DNA of 64,000 nucleotides from Brachyhypopomus gauderio (GCF_052324685.1 NC_135220.1:24970178-25034177), one strand, 5' to 3'; positions 12,601-24,524 are shown, counted from the stretch's first letter. Notes: a model not told the origin generated them from the sequence alone. Program-made: numbers and translations.

Positions 12601-13600
12601 GCAGTTTTTTTCAAATAATTTCAAATAATTTTTCAAATAATCCTTAGGGAACAAACGGAAGATGATGGTGGCATGCAAAATGTCCCAGAAAAGAAACACT
12701 GGGAAGACCAAGACTCAGGAAGGAACCTGTCCCTCCTGCACAACCCAGCTAATAACACAGTATGTGCATTATCACATTATTTGTCCAAGTAGCCAGTTCA
12801 GTACAGATGTGGGAGTCTCTACTCAGGTGGGTCTAGGCTGGGCGAATTGTAACTGCACCCAGTGGATGGTGTGGGTGAACGGATATGGCAGCATCTACTG
12901 GTGGCACTGGGACATTTCCTGGCAATATTTGCTTCTGTAATGACAACTCAAGGTGAAAATGAACAAACATGCTAGTTACTTTCTGAAAAACATGCTAGTC
13001 ACTCTCTGCTAGTTAGTTTTTTTAAGAGCAATACAATTTATTTTCACTTCTCAATGCTTTAAAATATTCTGATGGGAAAACATGATCCCTGACCCTAAAT
13101 GGTCACATCATTAGCTTACATTTAGGTGTAAATTGCATGAAACCTATTGTACTGGTACCAAAATACAGCTACAGGTATCAGAATACAAAACAGGCCTAAT
13201 TCAAACTGCAGTTTCTCCTTTATTTAGATGTCAAAGAGGCCCCATTTGTTCTCCCTTATAACTACTCTCACCCATCGCACCACTAATGTTTCCTATTGTA
13301 TTGGGTTTTTTTTACTAATAAGCCCTTCTTCAGAGGAACATGTTTATACACCCTCACGTCCAGTGGCATTGTACCGCTGCAGCCATATAACCTTTCACTA
13401 AATAATTTATTGAATACATTTTCATGAGCTAAAGGTTTTTAGAAATAATTTTATTGTAAGATATTCTACAAAACAATACAAACGCATTAGCCTAGGGCAC
13501 ATCATTTTGGTGTTAAAATTCAGACAACGTTATTGCTGGAGTACAAGACGACCTAACAGCGTTTCTTTATACAACACAGAAAACCAATGAGAGCGCTGAA
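9603..13600. other. Region upstream of the recognised ahr exons, between ahr and elovl7
   Basis: The missing ahr first exon and promoter should lie here or further up. A consensus donor (GTAAGT) on the minus strand follows 10590, but no frame through it joins the bHLH exon without a stop, so at best it ends a 5'UTR exon. A GA-rich tract lies at 11323-11352 and T/G homopolymers at 12150-12176. The stretch 12560-12950 resembles a dispersed fish repeat (ACAAAGCAGTTTT followed by GGGAAGACCAAGACTCAGGA) related to sequence near 30175 and 62090. Nothing else was recognised. Confidence 0.45.
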
Positions 13601-13609
13601 GAGAGTTTC

Positions 13610-13790
13610 GGTTAAAATTCCGGAAGCTTCTATAAAGCACGCCCACGTATCAAATTGTGGGTGGAGTCACGGTACAGGTGGGTCATAGATAAGTCGAGCA
13701 GGTATTAGTCGTCTTTAAGTGCCACCTGTTATCTGGAGAACGAAGAGACGAGTCAGCATCACCCAACGCAGGCCGAGAGACGGCGTCGAG
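13610..13790 (+). promoter_or_regulatory. Candidate elovl7 promoter and non-coding first exon
   Basis: A TATA-like TATAAAG lies at 13631-13637. About 150 bp downstream a GC-richer stretch ends in a plausible splice donor (GTCGAG followed by GTTGGT at 13791). The first recognised elovl7 coding exon starts at 14523, only 12 bases before the ATG, so an upstream untranslated exon is required. This is the best candidate by position, but it is inferred from sequence signals only. Confidence 0.45.
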
Positions 13791-14534
13791 GTTGGTTGCG
13801 TCTTGAACGTTTGGCTTTAACAGATTTTATTCAGAAACTGCCCCGTGTTGGCAAGTATCTCAATGGTTGCCAATCGTTGAGCGAGTTATTTAAAGTCTTT
13901 GGACTACTTGGCTGCGATTTACTGAAACATACGTCCAAGTAATAATTTTTCAAGCGACTTTTTTTACACTAATGATTTTAAACGTTTGTGCTGTTAAACT
14001 GCTATTTCCGATATGGGTTTTCAACTTTGAGGAATGAACTCTTCCTTAACCTGACTCCACTGGGAGCGGTTATAGCGCGCCCATTATATCCTCGGGAGTG
14101 TCGTATGTGATGGAGTGGGTAGATAAGTCTTCTGTGTAAACTAGATGTAGTCCAGCCTGGTTCATCATCAACTTCGTCGTATTTCTCAGTTGGTAATAGT
14201 ATTCTCTTGGTGTACGTTTTGAACTCTCCCCCCCCCCCCCCCCCCCCCCCCTCAAAACTACGTTTTGTAACGTGAATGGTCTAATTGCGCCCCCTCCCCA
14301 TCGACCAATGGGGAGAAAAAAAAAACAAACAAAAAAAACTTGTTTTGAGTGGCTAAAGTGGGTGGAAGGCATCTTGTGCTCTGACAGTGTGGGTCTTTGG
14401 TTTTGAAAGAATGCTAAACTGTGAGATCTCTGTAATCTCAGGAATCCCTGGTTGTGTCAAAACTGAATAGATATGAGGCGGAATAACTGGTTTTAATTTA
14501 AAGTCTTCTCTCTTTGTGACAGGGAATCTGAAAC

Positions 14535-16646
14535 ATGGCTTTCGACCGACTCACCTCAAGTGCTGTGTTGCTGTATGATGAATTTTTAAAGGAAGCAGGT
14601 AAGTGTTTTTTTCCCCCTACATTAATGAAATGGAACCATGACTGTGTAGAATGTTCACACATGGAGACGCAGAATAAAACCAGCAGGGCCTGCAGCTCTA
14701 CCTCAGCGTGGCGTTGTAACGGGGCGAGGCCGTTGTTGCACAGCTGGTTAACCCTCGTTGCCTCAGAGATACGCCCACAGCAAAAATGCTGCACCAAAAA
14801 GTGTTTAAAAATGGACTTTCCAGAATGAACACTTGCTGTAGTTTATTACTAGCTTTAACACAAGTGGTGACTGACTGCATTGATCTGAATAAAGGTAGTC
14901 AAAGGAGATCTACTTGGTGCAAGATGTCTGTGAAAGCCAAAACTGACTTATCATCTCCCCCCCCCTTCTTCCTGCTCTTCTCCATAGACCCCAGAGTTGA
15001 GGACTGGCCACTTATGTCCTCCCCGTTCCCTCAGGCGTTGGTCATCCTGTGTTACGTCTATTTCGTCAAAACACTGGGACCTCGTTTGATGGAAAACCGC
15101 AAACCTTTTGATCTCAAGCGGCCCATGGTCATCTACAACTTCAGTATAGTTGTGTTCTCCGTTTACATGATTTATGAGGTTGGTAACCAGCTTTTCTTTT
15201 TCTTTTTCTACTCTCTAGTAGTGTTGCTTTGCTAAGAAATGCATTTTAATTTGAAGTCATAATTGTGCAACGTGAATCCTGCCTTTTGCTTAACTGAACA
15301 CGGATGGTCGTGCATGGTTCCTTCAAACCTTGTTTTGTAGTACTTTTAAGTCTTTGCATAACTTATCTAAACCCCCTGACCTGGTCTGAGTCCCAGCAGA
15401 CCTGAGCTAGATGGTCTTGACTGACTAGAGGCAAGAACCCGTACTCGAGAACATTTTTTTTAAATTTTTTTTCCTCTCTCCTCCCTCATAACGTATGGGT
15501 GGGGTCAATTGCTCATGAGGAATCTCAAGCAAGTTTGCTTTAAGGAGGTGTGGATGGGTGTTGGTTTGCATACGTCATGAAGCTGATGTAAGCAAGTACT
15601 ACATTTTTCTCCCCCCCTCCCATCCAGTTTCTCATGTCTGGCTGGGCCAATGGATACTCGTACAGGTGTGATCTTGTGGACTACTCCAGCTCTCCCCAGG
15701 CTGTCAGGGTAAGAAAGTTTAGCTTAATTCTGACTTCTGGATTGGAATACTAATCAATGTATAACTCCTTGATTGACCTTCCATGTCCTTCTCAGATGGC
15801 CTGGACTTGCTGGTTGTACTACTTCTCAAAGTTTGTGGAGATGTTGGACACAGTAAGTGTTCTGCAAGGAAGTAGCTTTTTGAAATGTTCAGATTTTTGT
15901 TCATTATGATTTAAAGTGGATTTTGTTTTTCTTACCCTGGTAGATTTTCTTTGTACTGAGGAAAAAGAACAGCCAAGTGACCTTCCTCCATGTCTACCAT
16001 CACTCGATCATGCCGTTCACATGGTGGTTTGGAGTCAAATTTGCTGCAGGTGAAGTGATGCCTGGGAGTTTTGCGCATGGGATTGTTTAACTGTCTAAAG
16101 CAGGTCTTGTGGTTGCTGGTAAACCTGTGAAATGAAGATCTAATGGGAGGGATGCTGTGCTTCAACAGGTGGCCTAGGAACTTTCCACGCTATGCTGAAC
16201 TGCTGTGTTCATGTGGTCATGTACTCCTACTATGCTCTCTCTGCTATGGGACCAGCCTATCAGAAGTACCTATGGTGGAAGAAGCACATGACTACCATCC
16301 AGCTGGTATGTGATCGTGTTATAAACCAACAATCTTTTTGTGAAGGAGTGTATATAGCATTAATTATATGGATTTTGTAATTGAGTATTGGAGCTGTAGT
16401 TTAATACACTTCTTTCTTCAGGTTCAGTTTTTGATGGTGACCATCCACATTGGACAGTTTTTCTTCATGAAGGATTGCCCATACCAGTTCCCTGTGTTCC
16501 TGTACGTCATTGGCTCGTATGGACTGATATTCCTGATCCTCTTCCTGAACTTCTACTACCATGCTTACACCAAAGGCAAGAGATTGCCCAAGGCCATCAA
16601 CCATGTATCGTGCTATCAGAATGGAGTACACAAGAAGGTCGAGTAA
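14535..16646 (+). CDS. elovl7: ELOVL7-type very-long-chain fatty acid elongase, complete
   Basis: An ER-membrane 3-ketoacyl-CoA synthase that performs the first condensation of the fatty-acid elongation cycle; the ELOVL7 family prefers saturated and some unsaturated C16-C20 acyl-CoAs. Coding exons: 14535-14598, 14988-15178, 15628-15708, 15796-15852, 15944-16049, 16169-16305 and 16422-16646, each with GT/AG borders, total 861 nt (286 aa, close to the human length of about 281). The ATG is the first in its exon, with MAFDRLTS matching the family start. The catalytic histidine box HVYHH is at residues 147-151, preceded by [11 protein letters not shown]. Other ELO signatures seen are [15 protein letters not shown] and [12 protein letters not shown], plus several hydrophobic membrane segments. 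The chain ends KKVE, a dilysine ER-retrieval signal. depdc1b follows about 1 kb downstream on the same strand, the same pair as in human. Whether this is fish copy a or b is not resolved. Confidence 0.96.
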
Positions 16647-17366
16647 AATATCTGGTCGCCTCGAAGGGAAGATCTTGCAGCTTTTTAAACAGGTTTACTT
16701 TAATCATTTCAGAAAATTTCGGTTCTACCCATTGTTTTATGTTAAAACTTTGTGGAATGCCACCTTTATCACTGAATATCGCCAAGCTAGCACATTTGTG
16801 GTTATTCACTTGATGATCCTGGTTAGTATGGTCTTCACTTGGGTTCTGAAATGTTATGGGGTATACAATATTTGTTCTAACATCCCCTCATCTGTGTGTG
16901 TAAATCTCTATGTAAATCTCGGCTTGACAATATGAACTGTTGGTTTGGCAGAAACATGGGTTGTGAGAGCAGAGGTATTGAAGTTTTTAACGCAATTGCA
17001 CTCTGAGGGGGCACAATAGGTGATTTAAATGTTGGGCTCACTAAGCCTGAGTCACCTTCCCCAAGGACGAGCACGACTGATTACCTGTTTATGCTTGAGT
17101 CTTGTGAGCTGGGTTTGTAACAGTCTTTTGAGCCTTATGAAATGTTTTTATTTTGTCAGTTTAATGTTCTTAATGTGGTCTTCCTTTTTCTTTTAAAAAA
17201 GTTATATGACTGAGGCAGTGACGTTCTTCAAAGAGCCAAAGGTGCCAATGATTGTCTTTCTTTTTCTAGTCCTTTACTTTGTATAATGTATTCATATGCT
17301 GTGCTATTTATCAATTTGTAAAATGGAAAAAATGTATCTTTTTAGTAAACAAAAATAAATTATGTC
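16647..17366 (+). other. elovl7 3'UTR with polyadenylation signal
   Basis: The sequence after the elovl7 stop is AT-rich and without a coding exon. It ends with an AATAAA at about 17354-17359, the likely polyadenylation signal. This leaves only about 300 bp to the depdc1b start codon. Confidence 0.65.
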
Positions 17367-17399
17367 AATACCTTCCTACATATTTCTTTTCCTAAGCTT

Positions 17400-17668
17400 A
17401 GTCTCGTTGCTATTCCGGAAGTGAGACCTTATTTGGTGGGATGTCACGTGGTAATTCGTTCTCCAATCGTATTGCAGGAAAAACATTTCCAGCTTTCAAA
17501 AATGTTCAGCCGAGGGTTAAAATGGATAATGTAGCCAGCATGTTAGATACAGAAAAGTAGATAATGCGTATTAGACCTCAGCATTCCGTGTTAAGACGCG
17601 AGAAAGCGAATGTTTAATTTCGCTATGATGAAACTAGATTGCTGGCTAGAACCACCAAGAGAATAAGA
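17400..17668 (+). promoter_or_regulatory. Candidate depdc1b promoter
   Basis: In the short gap between the elovl7 poly(A) signal and the depdc1b ATG I see an ETS-type CCGGAAGTGA at about 17415-17424, a CACGTG E-box at about 17445-17450 and a CCAAT motif near 17463. There is no TATA box at a useful distance. This fits a compact TATA-less promoter, as expected for a cell-cycle gene; it is inferred from motifs alone. Confidence 0.45.
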
Positions 17669-20600
17669 ATGGATGGGAAAATGATCGGTCCAGGTCCGTA
17701 CAGGGCAACGAAGTTGGTGAGTTAGTGAGGTGGCTTGAGTGGAACAATATTTACATCTTTACAGCGACTGGTGACTCGTCTACATTTATTGTAACGTTAG
17801 TACAACATGTAGTTATTCAGCTATCTACAAAGTAATGCAAACTTAGCTTGTATGACCAATAAGTTGGCTAAAACGAGTGTGATGGAGTTGAAAACGGCTA
17901 GCTAGTTCGCTACAGTTAAAAGTGCTTAGGAATGCCAGTTTACAGTATACCTTTATGCATGTTCATCTAAAGTTTTTTAAACACATAAAAAACACAAGAA
18001 GCTTCTTGTGTTTTTTATTTGTGTTTTAAAAACTTTAGATGAACATGCATAAAGGTATAATTGCTACTGTAAACTGGCATTCCTAAGCTGCCACCCAAAC
18101 CGGCTCCATGTGCCAACACAGGCGTTCAGTCAAGAAATTACTTTGTGTAATGTAACGCAAATATACATTAATAACTTGGATGCCTTTTGTGTAGAAATGT
18201 AGGAAAATTCGACCCGTAATTGCGCTTGGTGGATGGACAGTCTGCCTTCATTTTGTTTGGAGATCCGTTAGCCAACTGTCCGGTTACTAATTCCTGTTTG
18301 AAAGAATGCAACAAAAAATGTAAATGTCCTTAAGTAAAATAAATTCTTTGGGAAATGCCACCCCCCCCCCCCCAAAAAAAAAAAAATAAATAAATCAAAA
18401 TAAAAATACGGTTCTTTTTTCTTACAGTGGAATGAGACGATCAAGCTTTTTCGGGGAGGAATGCCACTAAAAAGACACTGGGCACATTTTCGGAGTTACG
18501 ATAACAGTTTCACGGCATCTGAAGCTGTGGATTATCTCTATGTCCTGCTAAAGCATAACCAGAACTTTGGGCCAGAGGTGACGCGTTATCAGTCTTTGCA
18601 GCTCCTGAGAAAGTTTCTGAAGAACCATGTTATCGAAGATGTTAAAGGACGTTTCGGTAAAGAGGACTTCGATGACAATGGACGTTTGTACAGGTGCTTT
18701 GTGCTGAGGAGCAAAATACATTGTAGATGGGTGTCGTCCCAACACCCCACCCCCACGACTGAAAGTGCAAAAACCAAATGGTATAAAGTACCTCACTTTA
18801 CACTTCTGCTGTGTAACTTAAGTATTTTTTCTGTCATGTCTGTTATTTCAGATTTCCTCCACAGTCACCTCTAAAGCCTCTTCCTCAGCATGCACCTGTG
18901 GCCCAGAGGAAGCTTGTCCCCCAGATCCCACCCTGGCATGACTGTGAAGAGACACAGGTGTCAAACAGGTTGCCCATGAAGCCTCTTGTTTTGGTAAGGG
19001 ACTTGGGTTCAAATGCATAAAATGTAGTTAAAATGATGTTATGAAAATGTACTTTCCTTACATGATATTCGTTGCTATTGTTAGAATTCAGAGTCATGGA
19101 ACAAAAGGCACAGCATTGCCATAGGTGAAGTGGCCGAATGCAAACTCATTCGTAAAAGAGACCTCACACCCAAGAATGTAGTTCAGATATGGAAATCAAT
19201 GACATTAACCCAGTAAGTACTGAATCAAAAAAATGCCAATGTACTTTATTCCCATCTTTAGCTTTATGCCAGTGTCCCCCCCCTTTGATTAACTGTGTTC
19301 TTGAACAGTTTACAGGGGATTTTGGGGCTCCAGTCTTTAGATGGACTTCTTGATTCCAAGCTCTTGAGACCAGAACACATCGTTCATAATGTCTTCAGTG
19401 TGAACAAGCAGGGCATTGTTGTGCTGAAGAACAGAGCTGGTGAGGAAAAGCTCTACCTAACCAGAACAAACCTGAATACGAATGTACATTCATGCAGTCA
19501 TTCCTGGTGGACTGGTGGAACATTTTTGGGTTTTTTTTCTTTCTCTCTTCACAGAGGATTTGCCTCATTGGGTGTTATCTGCAATGAAATGCCTGGCAAA
19601 CTGTGAGTAGGAAGTTGTGGTGTTAGCAAATAATAAGTGATCCTTACCGCGATCTCGGGACAACTGAACTTTGTGTCGTTTCAGGGCCCAATGGAAATGA
19701 CAGCAAGCAGCCCATGTATCCTGGATTTGAGCGAGATGTTTTTCGAACAGTAGCAGAACATTTTCAGAGATTAAAGGAGCCACTGCTGACTTTTCATCTG
19801 TATGAGATGTTTGTCAGCATCCTGGGTAAGAGATCAATAAAAAGTAGAGTGATGATAGTGGGTTAGGATATGGTGCAACTTACAGGACATCTTCTGAATG
19901 TTGATGTGTTAATACTACAGTTTCGTAATAGTTTAGTAGATGGTTGACGACATGGTATTTTTGACTTTGGACATACCCGACACATCATCGTCCTGCTCAA
20001 AAAATTTAAATTAAAAAAAATTTAAAAATTATCATCCAGCTAACTAACATAGGTCTAGTTTTAACCAAAGTTGAGCACGTTTTCCTGTTTCCTCTGCCTC
20101 AGGACTCCTCCCTAAGCAGCAGGTTGTGGTGGAGGCCCTGCAGGCCTGCTGCCTTCTCCTGCCCCCACCGAGCAGGCGCAAGCTGCAGCTGCTGCTACGC
20201 CTGATGGCTAAAGCATGCCACAACGACACGCTCCCTCCGCTCAATGAAGCTATAGGAACACGCACCCTTGTACTCCATATACGTCATTGAATTATTTACC
20301 TATTTGACCATGACTCTTCACATGTGCTCTGATTGGCTTGTTTTTTTTTTTTTTGCTGTCTTTCCCCCTGACCTGTTTGACAGATGGTCCAGACCTTCTC
20401 CCGCTGCATTTTGTATTCAGCAGATGAAGTGGATCTGGATGAGCTGCTGGCCACCAAGCTGGTGACCTTTATGATGGACAATTATGAAAACGTCCTGAAG
20501 GTGCCCACAGATCTGCACCGGTCTGTGGAGGAGCACCTGGCCCATTTGCGAAGGGCTCAGGTTAGTTTTACACACATATACACACATACACATGCTTGCC

Positions 20601-21160
20601 ACGGAGTAACTGCGTGTGAGCAGTTATTCATTTTGCAGCCTGTTTAAACTGAGCGGCTTGTGCCCTCCTGTCGTCAGCAGATAAAGTATGCGGGCACAGA
20701 CACGGACTCCTCGGTGGAATCCCCTCCCCACGCTTACTGCAGGCAGATCAGCAAGGAGGAGTTTGAGGAGCAGAGAGTCACCGGCTCCCAGGGAGCTATG
20801 GTGGAACTCCTGGAAAGCCTCATTAAAGACAAGGCCATGTCCACAAAAGACAAGAAGAAGAAACTGAAACAGGTGCGAACGTCTTCAGCCACAATCGTGA
20901 TGTTGACATGTTGTGGCCATCCAGATGATTCAGATTCGGATGCTGGGGGCCTGACTGCGCTAAGGTTTTTGTTTTTTTGCCCATCTTCTGTCCAGTTCCA
21001 GAGATCCTATCCTGACATCTACCACAGTCGGTTCCCTACGCCTGCCAGTGTGGCAGCAGTGTTTCCAGAAAGATCTCAGCGGCTCAGACCCCACCTGGTG
21101 TTCTCCACTCTGAAGAAACCTTTGCAGCCCTTCCAGAGGAGCTGGAGTTTTCGCTCTTAA
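17669..21160 (+). CDS. depdc1b: DEP domain-containing protein 1B, complete
   Basis: A cell-cycle-linked protein with an N-terminal DEP domain and a RhoGAP-like domain; in vertebrates it promotes de-adhesion before mitosis by opposing RhoA signalling (family knowledge). Exons: 17669-17716, 18428-18693, 18852-18993, 19085-19212, 19309-19439, 19555-19602, 19685-19825, 20103-20269, 20384-20560, 20681-20872 and 20996-21160. The total is 1605 nt (534 aa) in one frame; human is about 529 aa. The start [16 protein letters not shown] matches the family N-terminus. The DEP region (about residues 20-105) includes [11 protein letters not shown] and [12 protein letters not shown]. The RhoGAP-like part includes [16 protein letters not shown] and [15 protein letters not shown]. 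The tail has [15 protein letters not shown] and ends [14 protein letters not shown]. The exon ending at 20269 uses a weak GTACTC donor, but the joined codons read [12 protein letters not shown] as expected. A large hairpin sits in intron 1. Confidence 0.96.
17925..18087. repeat. Near-perfect 163-bp palindrome in depdc1b intron 1
   Basis: The two arms, each about 75 bases, are almost exact reverse complements. They start CTTAGGAATGCCAGTTTACA, meet around the AAGCTT at 18000-18005, and the right arm carries a seven-base insertion. This looks like a small foldback MITE. Confidence 0.9.
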
Positions 21161-21837
21161 TATCAAGATGCGGTTGGTTCATTAAGGGGCTGCACAATAT
21201 GGATGGAATATTGTATCGTGATTATATTGCTACATATTTAGTCCTTTAGTCGTGGTTGACGATTTTCAAACAATATGTTAACCTGAATTATTTACTTTTG
21301 TTGGATCACCAGGGGCATCTGATTGGTCAGGATGCTTAATTTGTTAAGTATTATTTTGTGATTTTGTATATTGCAACTCAGAATTACAGTACCAGAATTG
21401 TAAAGGCAATACTGCAGTATATATTAACAGATGACACGGTGTGTGCACGCTTGGTACATGATAAAGATTTGAAGTATTAGAGAAAGCAAACCCGTACGCG
21501 TTTCTGCTGGGATGTTCTGAATAATGGTTTGTTTCAACATAACTAGTTCAGAGTGCAGATTACTGGCCTCTATGATTGCTGATTCTATCATTTTAGAATA
21601 GACTTGAAATATGCACACTGGATTAAAGATGAACTGCACTACAGTGTAGTGCAAGAGTTTTAAGGCAAGCTTTGTTTTGTATTAACATTGTTTAACATTG
21701 TCAAGGATTTCATGAGGGACCCTTGAAATTACACTACTAATTGAAGTAAATGGTTCAATTCTCAGGTATAATGGTACCCGTTTGTTTTTTGGGTCTTTGG
21801 GTTTAACAAATCTTTTTATATATATGAGCATCTATTA

Positions 21838-22195
21838 ATGTGAGGAAAATAAGTATTTACACCCTGCAACATTGCAAGTTCTCCCACCTAGAAATGGAGG
21901 GGTCTGAAATTTTCATCTTAGGTTGAGTGGAGGTGGACTTTTTAGATGCGGACTAACAGGTCTTTGAGGGCCAGCATTTTTGCTGATTGACAGGTGTTCA
22001 AATACTTATTTGCAGCAGTAACACACAAATACATAATTAAAAAATCATACATTGTGATTTTCCGATTTTGTTTTCTTTAGATTATGTCCCTCACAGTGGA
22101 CATGCACCTAAGATGAAAATTTCAGACCTGCATGATTTCTAAGTAGGAGAACTTGCAAAGTCGCAGGGTGTTCAAATATTATTTTTTCCTCACTG
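21838..22195. mobile_element. MITE with about 45-bp inverted ends downstream of depdc1b
   Basis: The left end reads GTGAGGAAAATAAGTATTT then ACACCCTGC and TTGCAAGTTCTCCCA. The right end (about 22145-22195) is its reverse complement with a few changes. There is no coding capacity. The type is a widespread fish non-autonomous DNA element. Its superfamily cannot be assigned because I could not fix an exact target duplication. Confidence 0.8.
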
Positions 22196-23018
22196 TATAT
22201 ACTAGTTCTGAAAGTTCAAAATAACCATGCCACATGAAGTATGCACTCTCAAAAACAGTCGTTAATTTTTGTTTTTAAGTTTGTTATCACTGTAAAATTG
22301 AGTCTGGAAACAGGTTCTACGAGATCTGTTCATAATTGTAACAGAAGCTACTAAAAATTAATTATCGTCATTTCATGGTACACTTACATCATTTGAAATG
22401 TTTTTGTATTTAAAAGATCTGGATGTGATTGTGCTGTTTTTTGCTACCTAATTGTACAGTTGTCTTTTTTACTCAGCCAAAGTAGTGATCACATTTATTA
22501 TTCCTTTTTTCTTGATATAATTCTAGATTTACCACACAATGATGCCAGATCATTACATTTGACACAAAGGATGTTTGATATTTAAAAAAAAAGTGATGTT
22601 ACAGCTAGACTTTTGCATATGAAACATTTAAAATTTTATCATGGGACACATTTGTTTTTAAAATTGTATTTGTACAAGGAAGACAAGTTTCAAAATAATT
22701 CACTTGGTAATTTAAGTTGGATATACGATGACTACTGCTGTTTCTTTCCCCCTACCTATTCTTAATATTTTTATTTGTAAAGGTAAAATGACATTTTCAT
22801 TATGCATGTTTGTTTTCTGTAGACATACTGGAGTTACTGTTACTGTCAACAATACTGCACACTGATCAATGCTGGAATTGTAAAAATACATCTAAAGAGA
22901 GTATACCCTAACTTTTGTGTTAGCATGTGTTTGTTTCTCTATTAACAATTATACTGAAGAATGTATTCGGAAAAAAAAAGTATAATTATGTAACTATCTA
23001 GGACGCTATATACATATA

Positions 23019-23292
23019 GGGGGCAGTCATGGCCTGGTGGTAGGGAACTGGTCTTGTGACCGGAGGGTCGTGGGTTCGATTCCCAGACCTGAGGCCATGA
23101 CTGAGGTGCCCTTGAGCAAGGCACCTAACCCCAACTGCTCCCCGGGCGCCGGGCTAGGGGTGCCCACCGCCCTGGACACTCCACAGCCCCTAGTAATCAC
23201 TAGTGTGTGTGTGTGTGTGGGTTCTAATTGCACAGATGGGTTAAAAGCGGAGGACAAATTTCGATTGCGGTGTAAAAATCACAATAGATAAA
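23019..23292 (+). mobile_element. tRNA-derived SINE, copy 1
   Basis: A tRNA-like head has an A-box-like stretch around GGCCTGGTGGTAGGGAACTGG (split by drift) and a B-box GGGTTCGATTCCC at about 23071-23083. Then follows the conserved body with GCCCTTGAGCAAGGCACC and a tail ending GTAAAAATCACAAT. A short (GT)n lies inside. A second copy is at 37311-37592. It is not a functional tRNA gene, because the cloverleaf cannot be completed. Confidence 0.88.
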
Positions 23293-23307
23293 ATACAGCA
23301 CATTTTT

Positions 23308-23309
<2 letters not shown>

Positions 23310-23374
<65 letters not shown>

Positions 23375-23431
23375 ATGTAGTATATATATATGTGTATGTA
23401 GTATATATAGTGTGTGTGTATATATATATAC
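23310..23431. repeat. (AT)n microsatellite with GT interruptions
   Basis: A run of about 60 bp of pure (TA)n is followed by TATATGTGTATGTAG variants. It lies between the SINE and a hAT MITE whose target duplication was cut from it. Confidence 0.95.
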
Positions 23432-23775
23432 CAGGGGTGCTCATTACGTCGATCGCGATCGACCGGTCGATCGCGAAGGAACTGTCGGTCGATCGCGAAG
23501 GAATGTGCGTAGATCGCGTCACATAAAATAGTAGTAGATGAATCGCACATCTGCACTGACGGTTGTATTTTGATTGACATTCACGGCAGCCAATCTGCAA
23601 TCCACTCAACAAATTACGTTCGCCACACCCCCCCCCGCTCAACATATTACGTTCGCCACCCCCCCCCCCCCCCCCCCCCCCGCTCAACAAATTACGTTCG
23701 CCGCCACCCCGGTAGATCTTTCTGACTGGGTCATCTTATAAGTAGCTCGCAAGCTGAAAACTGTGGGCACCCCTG
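23432..23775. mobile_element. hAT MITE with GATCGC repeats and C-tracts
   Basis: The ends are CAGGGGTGCTCAT and GTGGGCACCCCTG. They are flanked by an exact 8-bp duplication ATATATAC (23424-23431 and 23776-23783), the hAT signature. The inside holds three GATCGCGA-type repeats and three copies of an AACAAATTACGTTCGCC unit followed by C homopolymers. There is no transposase. Confidence 0.93.
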
Positions 23776-24024
23776 ATATATACTGTATTGTATGCTGGAA
23801 TTACGTGTGTGTCCAATCCTGATACAGATTTCACATGATGTAGATGGTGCAACATAAACAAGCAAAATGTCCAAACATGTTGACTGATAAAAGAGCAAAG
23901 AACTTAAAAGAATAGTCATCTGATAGACATCATAACCGTAACACTGCCTTTGGGATGAGCTTGTGGACAAATGTGCTTTGCTCTCATTTCTATTGTTTTA
24001 AAGCATACATTGTTTTAAAGCTAA

Positions 24025-24132
24025 CATCGTTAGCAATGACCAGACACCTCTGACGTAGAGGTATCTTTCATGATGGTGCACATGAAAGATACCTACGTCT
24101 ACGTCAGAGGTGTCTGGTCATTGCTAACGATG
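24025..24132. repeat. 108-bp hairpin (foldback)
   Basis: An inverted repeat whose arms, about 48 bp each, start CATCGTTAGCAATGACCAGA and are separated by a short ATGGTGC-centred loop. The arms are nearly identical. There is no coding capacity. Confidence 0.9.
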
Positions 24133-24250
24133 CCTGAAGCGCTGTTCTAAAAGACTTAATGGCTCCATTGAATTACATTGATATTTTGTGTAACAATGTT
24201 AGTCTGTCTAACTGTGCGTTACTATTTTCATTTTCCTTAGTAAAAATATT

Positions 24251-24423
24251 AGTGCTGTCAATTCCAATTTAATTCAATTAAAAGTCCACCAGGATTTTGC
24301 TCAAGCTTGCTAGATTTTCTAATTAGCAATCCAGGTAAAATTAGTGGAATCAACACAATCCAGGAAGCCTGAGCAAAATCCTGGTGAGGACTTTTAATCG
24401 CGGCACCTGGAATTGACAGCACT
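24251..24423. mobile_element. Foldback MITE, GATTTTGCTCA family
   Basis: The terminal inverted repeats are AGTGCTGTCAATTCCA and its mirror. Inside them lie a second inverted pair around ACCAGGATTTTGCTCA and a central TTTCTAATTAG. The inside is homologous to the element at 30950-31254, although the outermost bases differ. Confidence 0.8.
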
Positions 24424-24524
24424 AAAAAATATATATATTTGCTTTCTTCTTGGAGTTATATTTCTGCGTCTGACCGTAGCACTCGACTCTGCGCGCGAAC
24501 CTGTGAGAGCTGCGATCGTGTTTT

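Noticed and set aside
23019..23100. tRNA gene
   Set aside because: A and B boxes are present but the cloverleaf does not close and the sequence continues into a SINE body; a second copy has the same body.
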